Assembly: GCA_905221605.1 (NCBI GenBank) | Contig: CAJNDS010002266.1 | Location: forward strand, 312,228 to 376,227 | Direction: 5' to 3' | Length of the DNA: 64,000 nt | DNA from: Symbiodinium natans | Taxonomy: Eukaryota > Sar > Dinophyceae > Suessiales > Symbiodiniaceae | In this document: piece after piece, positions 41,664-51,621 of the stretch | How the letters are laid out: each line of letters opens with the position of its first letter | How positions within the stretch are numbered: the first letter of the stretch is position 1 | Translations under genes and position numbers: made by a program | Notes under the pieces: generated by a model | What the model saw: the letters and a program-made list of their open reading frames with translations, nothing else | What the model was told of the DNA's origin: nothing | Databases searched by the model: none

Positions 41664-41925
41664 ATACTAAGAAGAAGAAAATAGTAATAATCATCATCAT
41701 CATAGTCCTTTTTTCAGAACAAAATTCATAGCAATAATAACAATAATAAAAGGTTCGTAGAAATAGTAGTGAAAAATATAAAATCATCATCATCATCATC
41801 ATCACCATCACCATCATCATCATAACAATAATAGTAATCATCAGAACAACAACAGTAGTAATAATAGTAAAAGAAATGTAATGATACGATTAACAACAAT
41901 CATAATCATACTAAGAATACGAGTT
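41379..41925. repeat. Trinucleotide microsatellite block
   Basis: (GTGGTA)n at 41508-41582, (GTA)n at 41580-41663, flanked by diffuse ATA/ATC/AAT triplets for about 500 bp. It makes poly-valine (plus) and poly-leucine (minus) frames that are not genes. It follows the model 4 stop codon within a few bases. Confidence 0.96.
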
Positions 41926-41926
41926 G

Positions 41927-42007
41927 TTAGCATGAAAGAAGAAGGCAGGCCTCCCTTGTCTCTTCTCCGTGGCCACCTTTGGACTTCATCAGCTTCTCCA
42001 CCGCTTC
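41927..42007 (-). CDS. Model 4 terminal exon
   Basis: CTTCTGCAG acceptor; EAVEKLMKSKGGHGEETREA then CLLLSC and TAA. Phase 0. Confidence 0.65.
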   Translation of the reverse strand, partial: EAVEKLMKSKGGHGEETREACLLLSC

Positions 42008-45000
42008 CTGCAGAAGGGCGCTAGGAGAGGCTGCTTGAAACTGATTGCTTCAAGCTTATCGGGGGCCTGAATAATTAGAATAGGGTCTTGGGGCTCATTA
42101 CGGTATCATTACAAAAGGGACCATAAGGGAAGATTATTGGAAGTTCTTCGACCCCTATATTCGGGGTTAAGGGCTCATTCCTGAAGAGGTTGCAGGGCTC
42201 CGGGCTGGGGGGTGTAGGGGCCCAGAACTCAAAACCCTAACTCCATCCCAATTTGGAGGCCGGCTGGCCTGCAGTTCCTGCCGGAGCTCTGTCACCTGCA
42301 TTTCGAGGCAGGGCATGGCTGATGTGTTTCGGGTTTAGGGTTTCGGGGTTGGGGGCGGGGGAGGAGGGGGGGAGGGAGTAGGCTGTCCAAAAGCGAGAGG
42401 GGATGCTAGGGGTTAAGGTCTGCAAGTCCACATCAAGAGCTCTAAAGAAGCGTGAATCTATAACGTTTAGGGTTGGAACCCGATAAGCCCTATGATTATA
42501 AGCCCGCCAAACCCTGTGGTACGAAGTGCCAAACACCCCGGCTCTGCATCCCAACGCCCGTAAGGACACTTTTGAATCCAACGTCCACAACACATTGCAA
42601 TGAATATAGCTTCAGTCTTATAAAGTCAAGATCCCGCAGGAACCCCTGAGCTGAGGAAGGTAGGCTTTTAGTGGCGTCAGAAGATAATGAGACTTCGCTC
42701 TTCTAAGAAGTTGCTGGCGTCCACAGGTCTCAACACATTGGCCCTTGCAAGCAACTCTTGCTTCTCTTGCTTCTGTGGTTCAGGTCTAGCTTGCCCAGAG
42801 ACCGAAGAAGTAACAGGGTGCCCTGTTCTTGTGTAGTGGAGGGCTTTGGGCCTTCTGATGAACGTTGGACTCTCCGTCCAGGTCAGCCGATAGCTCCCCC
42901 CAGGAAGATGGAGGTTGCGGGTGCGCGTACCAGACCTCATGGTTTGGGGGTTTGAAATTGGGGCCGGAATTAATACTAATACTGTTCCCTCAGGGTCTCT
43001 GTATAAATTATACCTATTCTAATTGTTCAGGCGCCTGTATTATTATGGAGTTTAGGTGTTTCTGGATATGAGACTGGCAGGGTTTGAAGCTCTCATTTGT
43101 GATTCGATCACATAGCTACTTGATCTTGAGCGCCATCATCTGAATCCCTTGTGGTTTAGTGTGATCTCCAGACCGCTGAATGCCACTGAACATCTTTCAA
43201 CAGACAACCAAGTTCTGCGAAACAGTGCGAGACTGAATGAGCTGACAAGAGGCGTAGTCTGTGTGCTGGGTGCTACGGACCTTCCTCCGCCGACAGGGAA
43301 GCCGCTCCCAGGCATAGTTCACGGTGAAGTGGTCAAGGACGAACCGTGCCTGGCCGTGTCGAAGGTTGGGTTCAGAGTTTAAGGGTTTCTGATGGATTTT
43401 TCGTGGTTCAGGCCGAACGGAGCTGCGGCGGGTGAGGGGGTCAAGTCCTTGTGTTTCTACAGGCTTGGCGTGTGTGAAAGTCAACATTAAATGCGCGACC
43501 CTCAACCACAAAGCCTTAAACCCTCAACCCTCAACACCTTAAACCCTGGACCCGTGGAAGCCCGAACCCCTGTAAGCCCGTAAACCCCAAACCCTAAACC
43601 GTAAACACTAGACCCTAGACCCTAAACCCTAAACCCTCCGAAACAAAAGCCGTCAAAAGTCTCTTCTCGGCCTGCTCCAGTAGGAAGAGGCGCTCGCGGT
43701 GCTCCCAGGCGCGGTTGTAGCTTTCACCTCGACGTCTGACGGTTTCGGGTTTATAGGTGTTAAGTCGGTTTCAGGGCTTAGGGCTTAGGGTTTAGGGTTA
43801 CGAGCATACGGCTGAGAGGGGTTGAAGAGGTTTAGGGCGCAGGCTTGTGTAATGCTTGCCGGTTCTTGGTTGCGGTAGTTTTGGGAGCTTGCAGAATCTC
43901 TCCCAGGACCAACAAGCTCTACTCCTGAAGCTTGGCCCCTAAACCCTAAACCCTGAACCCTAAACCCTAAACCCTAAAACCCTAAAAACCCTAAAAACCC
44001 TAAAAACCCTAAACCCTAAACCCCAAACCCTAAACCCTAACCCTACACCCTCGAACTTGGTCTTCCTCAACATGCCTTTTGAAGTATTCAGACATCCCCC
44101 TCAGAGAAGCGAGCAGGAGATCTTGAATCCACCAATTCTCTGTCTGCTGGCGAACCCTAAACCCTCTAAACCCCCTGGAGCCCTACACCCTCTAAACCCT
44201 GGAGCCACAGGACCCAACACACCCTCTAACCTAAAACCGAAACCTCGGCTTTCCGAACTTCCGGGAGCAAGCCGCTCAGGACGCCAATGAGCACGTTCAT
44301 GAGGATGATCGACATGCTAAAGCTCCTGGATGCTCAATGTTTAGGAGGTTTAGGGGTGTCAAGGTTTACAGGGATTTGGGTTTCGTTTAGCTCGTTTAGG
44401 GTTGACAGGGTTTAGGTGTTGTTTAGGGCCTTTAGGGTTTAGGGTGGTTGGGGCTTAGGGGTTTTAGAGTTTCTTCGGGGGTGATAAGGGGGTGCTTTCG
44501 GGCGTTAGGATTGTAGGGTTCTAGAGGGCTTAGGGTTGAAGAGGGCTTAGGCTTTGCAGGGTTGAGGGCCCATGCTGCGGATCTGTCAGGAGCCCCAAAA
44601 AGAGAAGAACCCAATCCAAGCATCCTGTGTTGGGTTGCATGAGCATTTGCAAAGGAGTCTTTATATTATGTCCCTAGCTAGAACCATAATAGGAAGATAT
44701 TATTCTACATACAAAAGCAAACAAAAAGGGCACGACCGGCCATAATCGTACGATCCGAGCCATGAGTCATTGCAATGGTCACCCCATGCACGAAGAATCG
44801 CCAGCTGGCCCGCGTCTCTGTTTGCAACATGTCGTCAATGGCAGTCTCCCCAAGAATCCTCAGAGCTCATGACGGCTTAGATGGCAGGATGTCAGTATAT
44901 AGGGTTGGTATTGTAAGCGTAGTTCAGGGCACTAGCATTTACTCACCAACACTTGCAAGGAAAGCATCGAAGCGGCAACTTAATTGAAAGGGTATGTCGC

Positions 45001-48000
45001 ACAGATACCTAAACCCTAAACCCTAAACCCTAAACCTTAAACCCTAAACCCTAAACCAACACTCTGCTGAACCTGAAAAGCTGGTATTGCTAGCGGACCC
45101 CTCCCTCAGCCCCGCGAAGGCGTTCCTTGAGGGCCCAGAAGTGGTTGCTATAGAGTTACATGGACCCCTGGGTCTGCTGGGTTTAGGTTTTAGGGTTTAA
45201 AACCCTACAACCCTAAAACCCGAAACCCTAAACCCCAGACCGTATAAACACTGTAACCCCAAACCCGAAAACCCTCCTAAAGCTTCAGCCTACAACCCTT
45301 CCTGCATCTGGGTATCCCGAGGTTGTAGAGCAACGAGGCGCCATCCGCCCAGGGCCTGAGCCCACGGTAGGGTTGCTAACAGGGCTGAGCTTCCCCCTCA
45401 CCCCAGGGATGCCAGAGGGTTTAGGGTTTAGGGTTTAGGGTTTAGGGTTTAGGGTTTAGGGTTTAGGGTTTAGGGTTTAGGGTTCGTGACTCCCCTATAC
45501 GACCCTCCTGCCTAAACCATCCTGAGAGTATCCCCGTGTGTCTTTCATGGCATCCACGTCATGAAGTTTTCCTGCTTTTAGTGTGGAGATCGGAAGCAAT
45601 CTAAACAAGCGAACGAAGCCCAATGACACAGACAATGCTGGAAAGTTCCGCTCAGGCTTCAGGTTCTAAGATTTACGGGTTTAGGGCGCTACCAGTAGGG
45701 GTTCAGGTGTTTTTTGGCATTTTAGGGGTTCGGGTTTATCGGGCAAAGCGTCGTCTAGGTTGAAAGCGCAAAGGGTTGAGGGCGGCGTCTAGGGTTTATA
45801 TCCTACGGAGATTTGGGGTTCGTAGGGCTTCACTATCGCGAGTGCCGGAAACAATCCGTCCCAGGGGCAGGAGCCCGCTCGAGTAGTAAAGGTGCACGAA
45901 GGCGGCGAACCAGCCTCGAGACTATGGGTTTAGGGTCTATAGTGGCACATAGGGTTCAGGGCTCACTGAGATTGCGAGGGAGAATATGAAGTCTAGCTCT
46001 ATAGGAATAGGAAGGGTTTTAGGCCGGTGTCTTTGAGGCTGATGGGTTGGTGGTTTTGGGCTTGGAGCTTAGGGAAGTTCGGGTTGAGGGTTGAGGGTGT
46101 CAAGGCGCTCGGGCGTTAGAGATTAGAGCTTTAGGATTTAGGGTGTTAGGGCGTGATGGTTGAGGGTTTTCGGTTTCGGGGCTTCAGGAGACACGCGGGT
46201 TTTCGCGTAAAGGATGCCACCAGGAAGCAGAAGACCACGAAAAAGAAGGGGCCAGTGTCGTTCACGGCCTGCGGAAGGGGTCTGGTGCAGAGGTTGAGGG
46301 ACCCTGAAGCATTAACGCTCCGGCAGTAGGTTTAGGGTTTGCCGGGCTTTGGTTTTGCACGAGTCAAGCCGAAACTAAGCCAAACCCCAAAGCCAGAAAC
46401 TTATGCCTACAACTTAAGCCCTAATCAATCCTTAACCCTATAACCCCCAGACCTTGGGATGCTCCCCCTACACTGACAGTCCTAAATGGGCATTAGAGTT
46501 TGGCGGTGTAGGGTTTAGGGCTTAGAGGGTTTTAGGGTTTAGAGGGCTTAGGGTTTAGAGGGTTTAGGGTTTAGGGTTTAGGCTTGAAAGGGTTTAGGGA
46601 TTAGAGGGCTTTGGGGTTTAGAGGGTTTAGAGGGTTCTAGGGGGTTCGAGGGTTTATTGTGTTTAGAGGGTTTGTAGGGTTTTCGATGGTTTATTGGGCT
46701 TGTAGGGTTTATAGGATTGAGAGCTTCGGGGTTTGCAGTTGTTTGGGCGTTGTGTGGTTCAGGCTTTTGGAGCTTCGGCAGTTTTGAGATTTAGGGATTT
46801 ATGGGGTTGATAGGGTTGATGGGGTTGATTCCTTGATAGGGCTGATACTTCGGAGCTCCGTCGGCAAACCCGTCAACCCAGAAGGTTGATCTAATTCTGT
46901 CCCCTGCTCTACAAGCTGCAGTGCTCCGGTGGCGCGCCGGCAGCGCTTTCAATCGGGTTCAGGGTGTGGGTTGGGATGTTCCCCCTTCTACTAGCAGTCC
47001 TTAGAAGGGATTCCAGCTTCCCCTACTCAGCAACACAGGTAAAGTTCGACGCCTCAAGGATGGGTAACATCGGCTTGCCCGTGCTTTCGAAGGCCTTGAG
47101 GGTGTTCAGCACGTGCAGCCACCTCTCCGCAAGACATAGAGGAGATGCATTTAGGGTTTAGGGATCACAAAGCCCGAGCACCCTACGGGGTTTAGGGTTT
47201 AGGGTTTAGGGTTTAGGGTTTAGGGTTTGGAGTGAGGGTTTAATGCCCTAAAGCTTATTGCTGGAGCACAGACCCTCCCCCCCGCCTTCCTTGATAGTGA
47301 TTATAGTACCTCTATAAAAATCCCTGCTTCCCTGCTAAGGACTGCTAGCATAAGGGGGCACATGCCAACCTACAACCCTGAACCCTAAACTCTGAACCCT
47401 AAACTCTTAACCCTAAACCCTCCACCCGCCTTAGGAAACCTGTGAAGGCGAAGATCAGCTGCAGGGATTGCTCCTGGTTTACCTTGAAGCTGTCCCAGCT
47501 CCTGCAGATTCCAAGGGCCGAGTGACATTCAAGGATTCGGGTTCAGGGCTTAGGGTTTAGGGTTTGGGGTTTAGGGTTTGGGGTTTAGGATGAAGGGTCC
47601 AAGTTTGGCCGGGGGGGGGGGGGGGCTGATGCAGCATCAGCCATCTCCAGACCAGACAAAGGAAAGCACCAACAGGCCCCAGTAACTACTGTTTGCCCAA
47701 GAACCCCAAAAGAATAAAACACATCATCCCTATATTAACCTTATTAAGCAAAGAATAATCCTTATTGTAACCTGAATAAGGAAATAATAATCTCCATATT
47801 AGCCTTCATAAGGAAGAACATTTTCATTTCTTCTGGGTTCTTAAGCAATTAGTAGGTAATGGCTTCCGATCAGGGCACACGGCGAGGCCCACCAATGAGA
47901 TCCCAGTCATCGTGATTCGGACGGAGTCCCCGAGAAAGCTGAAAGAGAAGAGATACCTGGGGTTTTAGGATTGAGGGTTTAGGGTAGGGGTTGGTAGGGC

Positions 48001-50217
48001 ATCTAGGGTGCCCCCCACACCCTCAATGACCTAAACCCAAACCATGCTTGAGCTTTGAGACTGGGACCTTGCAAGTCCCCTAAACTCTAACAAGCCCTCC
48101 TACACCCTTAAACCCTAAAAACCCCGTAAAACCTTAATTCAGAAGCCCTTGACTCGACTCCCAAATTGTACCCAAGTTCCCCCGACATGGCAAGAACGAG
48201 CAGAAGCTACCCACAACATGAACGCTAACTACATAGGATTTGGCTCTCGCAACAGGTCGCGAAGAACTCAGGCGGGATCTGGAGGGTTCAGGGTTTAGGG
48301 TAATTATACTGTTTAGGGGTTTCGGTCGTTAGGCCATTAGATTTTCAAGAGGGCTCCTCTTTGGCATGTGTGCTCGGTCAAGATGAGCAACCGCGCTGAA
48401 GAAACTCCAAGTCCCAGAAGCTCCCTAAGCCCTAGACCCTACAGACTCTCGACCCCGAAAACTTGCCTAAGCCCCAAAACGCCAGAACCCCGTGAAGCCA
48501 TGAACAAGACTGGGTCCTTGTTGGGGTAAAATTATAAATTATCATGTTTAACGTTTTGGGGTTCGTATCATAACAAAAATCTTATTGGGTTTGTATGATA
48601 ACAAAAATTTGAAAAAATGAAGCCAACAAGGACCCAGAAAACAGGCAGAGGTGCTGTCTCAGCCTGCCGTGCGCGGCATGGCCGAGACCTTACAAGGTGG
48701 GTGAACCAGGATGGCCCCCAAAGCCCTCGGAAAAAAATAGTCCTGAATGTGCTCCTCTTCAACCCAAGTGAGGGAAAACACATCATCTTAAACCCAAATA
48801 AAGGGGAAATATATCATCTTAAACCCAAGCAAGGGACAAATACACAAGATGTCCCAAGGGCCTACCTAGTGAAGATGGTTGCAGCACTTCTTCTGCTCGG
48901 CGCGGCTTTGACCGGAGAGTTGCGGCGACTATTTCTGACCGCCGCTGTGCTTGCAATGGTGAGAAAGATAACATGACTCTTGCTACGCCGAGGTTACCAT
49001 TCTAGCTAAGTTGGTTTCCCGCCTTTCGCGCTGCAGAGATTGAACCCCAACCCCTGTTTACTTGTTGAGGTCCATGGCAAACAGAGGCTCCGCAACACGG
49101 CCAAGAGACAGGAGAAGACCTCTTGGCACATCTTTTGTAGCAGAATCAACCCAGCCTGAGCCATGGCGTAAATGCTGTTTCAACAACATCTGCCTTTTCG
49201 TTCCTGTTTGATGTACACACAAACCCTAAACCCTAAACCCCTAACCCTAAACCCTAAACCCTAAACCCTAAACCCTAAACCTCCTCAAAGAAGTCCCAGC
49301 AGCGGTGATCAGGGCCGGGATGCGCAGCACAGGGACGGTCTCGACGTGCTCATCGTGCAGGAGGAGGGCCAAGAGGGCGAAGAGGAGGGCCATCAGTACG
49401 TCCACAACCAGTTCCTCTGGGCTCAACATGTTTTTTCACGGCAACCCCAAAAGTGCCCCACCCAACACATTCCTGAGCCCCAAAAAAAGTTTGTTACAGA
49501 CGCAAAAAAGCCCCCCCCCCTCCAAGAGCCGAGGGTCGAAGATTTGCCATGCCGAGGCTTCCCGGGATGCCAGCTGCAGGATGGCCCTGGCTCCCTGCTG
49601 ATCGAAGATCTTCCCGTTCACCTGAGCCGTTTAGGGTTTAGGGTATGGGGTTTGGGGTCTGGGGTTTAGGGCTTGGAGTTTCGGGTTTGGGGTTTGAGGT
49701 TTTGGGTTTGGGGTTGAGAGGGATCATTCTTCTTCCTTACTGGGCTTCAGTGCCCACAAAGCATATCAGTGCTCTCCCACACAGGCCCAGTTGCGCCGGA
49801 GGCCAAAACCCACAGGACCTCGGGATTTCGATGCAATCCGGGAAGGATGCACTGATAGATGTCCACTGGCACCTGCGAATCTTGTCGACGCTTCTCGAAG
49901 CGCCAGGGCAACAAGTGCGAGAAGAACTCGGCAGCGATTTCTTCCTCATACCTGGGTGCAACAGCTCCTAAGGCTAAGGATGCGGCAGTGTTTAGGGTTT
50001 TGGGGTTGAGGGTTAAGGTTTGGGGTTTAGGGTTTAGGGCTAAGGGTTTAGGGTGTCCAACAGCAAAAGTATGCGAAGAAGATTCCGAGACACCCCACTT
50101 TCCCCTCACCGTCGCTTCCCATCTCCTTCAAGAAGCGACTCTCGAAGTACTCCAGACCAGGGCCCACTGCGACGTTCATGATGCCGTGAGAGATGTAGGC
50201 GGTTCGCCACACCCTTC
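41927..50217 (-). CDS. Model 4: TRP/polycystin-like cation channel with helical C-terminal tail
   Basis: About 19 minus-strand exons, 27-134 bp each, almost all joining in phase. Order: a pre-channel region (RVWRTAYISHGIMNVAVGPG; YEEEIAAEFFSHLLPWRFEK); helix VLMALLFALLALLL; helix VRITMTGISLVGLAV; FTGFLR-WLHVLNTLKAFESTG, the S4-S5 pattern of TRP and polycystin channels (compare WLrlLkyLrgFestg); helix GPFFFVVFCFLVASF (S5); and IILMNVLIGVLSGLL, typical of S6 (LMNVLIGVLS). The tail has coil-like segments (HRERLFLLEQ, VTELRQELQ, EAVEKLMKSKG) and a stop at 41927. The pore loop between S5 and S6 is not firmly identified. Predicted to conduct cations at a membrane. The start lies upstream, perhaps in the ankyrin exons of model 5. 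Confidence 0.75.
42065..42150 (+). repeat. Dispersed repeat R6, copy 1
   Basis: GGGCCTGAATAATTAGAATA, AGGGTCTTGGGG, then AAAGGGACCATAAGGGAA; matches 57981-58045 in the same order. The second block resembles the M4 terminus. Confidence 0.7.
42269..42295 (-). CDS. Model 4 micro-exon (27 bp)
   Basis: AATGCAG acceptor, VTELRQELQ, CTGCAG|GCCAGC donor. CTGCAG ends this exon and also precedes the next, at both edges of the intron. Confidence 0.6.
42852..42935 (-). CDS. Model 4 exon
   Basis: CATGAG acceptor; VWYAHPQPPSSWGELSADLD then GESNVHQK; AAG|GCCCAA (GC donor); 28 codons, phase 0. A second minus frame runs open from 42938 to a stop at 42678 (87 codons), but its composition is less coding-like. 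Confidence 0.58.
43281..43349 (-). CDS. Model 4 exon
   Basis: GGCCAG acceptor; ARFVLDHFTVNYAWERLPCR; AAG|GTCCGT donor; phase 0. The plus strand here also carries a strong open frame, rejected because the minus reading joins its neighbours exactly. Confidence 0.58.
43672..43735 (-). CDS. Model 4 exon, coiled-coil-like
   Basis: CGTCAG acceptor; RRGESYNRAWEHRERLFLLE; GAGCAG|GCCGAG (GC donor). Confidence 0.65.
43860..43925 (-). CDS. Model 4 candidate exon
   Basis: GAGTAG acceptor; SLLVLGEILQAPKTTATK. The end is unclear; it lies between two phase-0 exons. Confidence 0.4.
43937..44048 (+). repeat. CCCTAAA array with CCCTAAAAA variants
   Basis: About 15 units, three of them 9-mers (CCCTAAAAA). 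Confidence 0.94.
44057..44146 (-). CDS. Model 4 exon, post-S6
   Basis: GCCAG acceptor; QTENWWIQDLLLASLRGMSE then YFKRHVEEDQ; CAA|GTTCGA donor; 30 codons, phase 0. Likely cytoplasmic helix after the last membrane segment. Confidence 0.68.
44244..44316 (-). CDS. Model 4 exon: S6-like helix
   Basis: CTTTAG acceptor; MSIILMNVLIGVLSGLLPEV then RKAE; GAG|GTTTCG donor. LMNVLIGVLS is characteristic of the inner pore helix in this channel superfamily. Confidence 0.75.
44792..44858 (-). CDS. Model 4 exon
   Basis: TCTGAG acceptor; ILGETAIDDMLQTETRASWR then FF; TTC|GTGCAT donor. The frame stays open past the donor (VHGVTIAMTHG). Probably between S5 and S6. Confidence 0.55.
44947..44978 (-). CDS. Model 4 candidate micro-exon
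   Basis: TTAAG acceptor and a consensus GTGAGT donor enclose 32 bp. The frame is ambiguous; the one matching the next exon reads LPLRCFPCKC. Confidence 0.35.
45082..45181. other. Coding-like island, strand unresolved
   Basis: Plus: LVLLADPSLSPAKAFLEGPE then VVAIELHG, which loosely resembles the start of 3'-5' exonuclease (RNase D-like) domains, though the acidic AIDLEG residues are altered. Minus: NHFWALKERLRGAEGG between CTATAG and GTCCGC. Minus fits model 4 by position. Confidence 0.4.
45181..45236. repeat. Head-to-head heptamer junction
   Basis: GGGTTTAGGTTTTAGGGTTT directly followed by AAAACCCTACAACCCTAAAA; near-palindromic about 45201. Confidence 0.85.
45416..45486 (+). repeat. TTTAGGG array
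   Basis: Ten perfect heptamers. Confidence 0.96.
45853..45914 (-). CDS. Model 4 exon, membrane segment
   Basis: TCTCGAG acceptor; WFAAFVHLYYSSGLLPLGRI; ATT|GTTTCC donor. Phase agrees with the S5 exon. Confidence 0.68.
46205..46268 (-). CDS. Model 4 exon: S5-like helix
   Basis: TCCGCAG acceptor; AVNDTGPFFFVVFCFLVASF; the end appears to be a GA donor (ACGC|GAAAAC), splitting an arginine codon completed in the next exon. Confidence 0.72.
46454..46502. mobile_element. Family M1, 5' half only (copy 6)
   Basis: TTGGGATGCTCCCCCTACAC and CAGTCCTAAATGGGCATTAG, then breaks into TTTAGGG repeats. Confidence 0.7.
46971..47028. mobile_element. Family M1, 5' half only (copy 7)
   Basis: TTGGGATGTTCCCCCTTCTA, CAGTCCTTAGAAGGGATTCC; right half missing. 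Confidence 0.7.
47053..47122 (-). CDS. Model 4 exon: S4-S5 linker
   Basis: GGAGAG acceptor; WLHVLNTLKAFESTGKPMLP then ILE; CTTGAG|GCGTCG (GC donor). The next exon completes ILE-AVNDTG. FESTG is a recognisable TRP/polycystin-type motif. Confidence 0.76.
47280..47367. mobile_element. Family M1, 3' half (copy 8)
   Basis: TAAGGACTGCTAGCATAAGG GGGCACATGCCA matches the right terminus; the left half is degenerate. With copy 7 it could be one element split by an insertion of about 250 bp that includes the model 4 exon, or two separate remnants. Confidence 0.6.
47430..47501 (-). CDS. Model 4 exon: helix before the S4-S5 linker
   Basis: CTGCAG acceptor; SWDSFKVNQEQSLQLIFAFT then GFL; CTAAG|GCGGGT (GC donor). 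Joins as GFLR-WLHVLN. Confidence 0.72.
47686..47855. mobile_element. Short TIR element, family M2, copy 2
   Basis: Left CTACTGTTTGCCCAAGAACC, right complement CTACTAATTGCTTAAGAACC. The AT-rich core contains repeats of TAACCTTAT/AATAATC. Inside an intron of model 4. Confidence 0.82.
47867..47938 (-). CDS. Model 4 exon, membrane segment
   Basis: Strong acceptor CTTCTCTTTCAG; FLGDSVRITMTGISLVGLAV then CPD; probable GA donor (ATCG|GAAGCC). Phase joins on both sides. Confidence 0.7.
48251..48287 (-). CDS. Weak exon candidate in a model 4 intron
   Basis: CTCCAG acceptor; IPPEFFATCCESQI before a stop. Not needed to join the neighbouring exons, so it may be chance or an alternative exon. Confidence 0.22.
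48509..48638. mobile_element. Short TIR element, unclassified
   Basis: CTGGGTCCTTGTTGG on the left and its exact complement CCAACAAGGACCCAG on the right enclose about 100 bp of AT-rich sequence with two near-copies of TATNATAACAAAAAT. Confidence 0.8.
48709..48885 (+). repeat. Dispersed repeat C, copy 1
   Basis: Shared order with 55890-56025 and 58366-58450: GGATGGCCC, CCCTC(T/G)GAAAAA, CCTGAA, CCTC, AACCCAA(T)AAGGGAAAA, CCCAAGGGGCCTA. In this copy the block AACCCAAATAAAGGGGAAA is internally tripled. Confidence 0.8.
48875..48958 (+). CDS. Possible N-terminal exon with signal-peptide-like sequence
   Basis: ATG at the edge of repeat C: MVAALLLLGAALTGELRRLF then LTAAVLAM; ends ATG|GTGAGA, a consensus donor. 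It resembles a signal peptide. It lies in an intron of model 4 on the opposite strand; no continuing exon found. Confidence 0.35.
49222..49280 (+). repeat. CCCTAAA array at a 5' splice site
   Basis: Eight heptamers ending exactly where the minus-strand exon 49281-49414 ends. Confidence 0.95.
49281..49414 (-). CDS. Model 4 exon: first membrane helix
   Basis: CCAGAG acceptor; ELVVDVLMALLFALLALLLH, DEHVETVPVLRIPALITAAG, TSLR; ends GAGGAG|GTTTAGGG. Very strong G/C third-position bias. Confidence 0.72.
49535..49621 (-). CDS. Model 4 exon
   Basis: GGCTCAG acceptor; VNGKIFDQQGARAILQLASR then EASAWQIFD; the lower edge is chosen by phase. Confidence 0.62.
49873..49967 (-). CDS. Model 4 exon
   Basis: CCTTAG acceptor; AVAPRYEEEIAAEFFSHLLP then WRFEKRRQDSQ; TCGCAG|GTGCCA donor. 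The frame stays open to 49747 past the donor. CAGGTG recurs at the next acceptor. Confidence 0.68.
50110..50217 (-). CDS. Model 4, most 5' firm exon
   Basis: GAGTTTTCAG acceptor; RVWRTAYISHGIMNVAVGPG then LEYFESRFLKEMGSD; GACG|GTGAGG donor; the next exon completes the glycine codon. The acceptor shows that an upstream exon exists. Confidence 0.7.
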
Positions 50218-51519
50218 CTGAAAACTCCGTGTGGTATCGGCTTCACAAGGCCGGGTTCAGGGTTTAGGGTTCAGGGTTTAGGGTTTGAGGCCAGGGTTTA
50301 AGCTTTAAGCGATTTGTGAGCACTCGCCTTAGCATGCTTAATCTCTAAACTGCATCTAGCGAGAACCGCCTACACGTTCGCAGTTGCTCCTAAACCCGAA
50401 ACCTGAAACGACCCCACCAGGTGCTGGAATCCCAAATGGTCACCCTTTGTATGGTTAGGGATTACGGTCTGTAGAAGAATGTACTTCGTCGCAAGCCCTA
50501 CACTCCTAAACCCAGACCTTGACACCCTAAACCCTGCGAGCCCTGAAGCCCCCAAGCCCTATTCGAACTCAACCCTAAACACCCTAAACCCAAAACCCAA
50601 AACCCTAAACCCTAAACCCTAAACCACCACCAGACTCCAACCCCAAACCCAAGCCCAGGTGCGAGTGTTCGCATGCCACTCCCGAAGTCTGCAGGGGCGA
50701 AAGACCTTCTTCTGGAGAGCTTAGGGTTTAGGGTTTTGGGGTTTGGGGGTTTTGGGTTTGGGGTTTAGGGTTTCAGCTTTGAACAGCAATTCCCTTTTTG
50801 AAAGGGCCTGAGTCACCCCGAGCCCAAGTCACCCCGCGCCGAAGAAGCCCTGCTTTAAGAAAGCTTGGCGAGTCAGGATGGAGCGTGGGGGTTTACACCT
50901 GTAGCGACTTATTTAGGGGTTCTCTAGGGGCTACTTCTAAGTATATCGGAGCTATATAAGGTATATATAGGGGTTATATAGGGGAATACTGGTTCACGGA
51001 GAGCTACCCCCAACTTGTTGCTACTTTTGCCTTTTTCGATGACTGAAGATGCGGGGTCTTGCATCATAACGGTTACCAGAGGTTGAAACCGACTACGGGT
51101 TGAGATTCATGTACCACAAAGGTACGCCGACGAAGGACCGAAACCAAGATTGAAAACTATCTTACATCTTACAATAGGTGACTTCGCTGTCACTACGGTT
51201 ACTCTCTTTTCGCCATCGTACTCTCACTACATCACACAACTTCAGAAAGCCTCATAACTTCATAGCTTACAGAGCCAATTAATCACCTCACTCGCTGGTA
51301 CCTTCATGACCCTAATGATTATATCCTAGATCCAGAAGCGAAAGCATGAAGTAAGCCATCAATTTAACATCGACAGTGAACATGCGAACGAAGCTTGCGA
51401 TATTGACAAAGCGTACAGCATTTGGAGCGCGCCTTCATGCTTTTATATGGGCTCATAATATTGTTAATTATTATTGTGAAGAGAGCAAAGTGAATACAAT
51501 AAATGAAGTGAAACGAAAC
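50218..51519. other. Gap between models 4 and 5
   Basis: Heptamers at 50250-50300, 50570-50630 and 50720-50775. A minus stretch at 50413-50480 (GDHLGFQHLVGSFQ after CTACAG) may be an exon, but its phase does not join 50110-50217. 50880-51520 is AT-richer and heptamer-free and could be an intergenic region, which would separate the two genes, or a long intron. Confidence 0.5.
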
Positions 51520-51621
51520 CAATGATCCAAAAGTGGAAGAGGAAGAGCCTGGTCTGTCGGGCCAAGGCTCTGCCGGCAGAATCTCCTCAGCATCGGGAGT
51601 TGCGAGGAACTGCACGAAGTC
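51520..51621 (-). CDS. Model 5 or linking exon
   Basis: CTCAGAG acceptor; DFVQFLATPDAEEILPAEPW then PDRPGSSSSTFGSL; TTG|GTTTCG donor. If unspliced the frame runs to a TAA at 51364 and this would be a C-terminal exon. Phase 0 on entry matches 51829-51878. Confidence 0.55.

Noticed and set aside
41392-41841. Poly-valine and poly-leucine ORFs
   Set aside because: Products of the GTA/GTG trinucleotide repeat.
43204-43490. Plus-strand exon chain (motif LNELTRGVVCVLGATDLPPP, then small exons to a stop)
   Set aside because: It looks coding with good splice sites, but the opposite strand gives exons that join neighbouring model 4 exons in exact phase; both cannot be right, and the chain of phase agreement favours minus.
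45082-45181. Firm call of a 3'-5' exonuclease domain
   Set aside because: Only about 30 residues resemble it, the key acidic residues of the first motif are changed, and the strand conflicts with model 4.
46870-46915. Minus exon LVEQGTELDQPSGLTG
   Set aside because: Lies inside the intron between the FESTG and GPFFFVV exons, which already join perfectly (ILE-AVNDTG).
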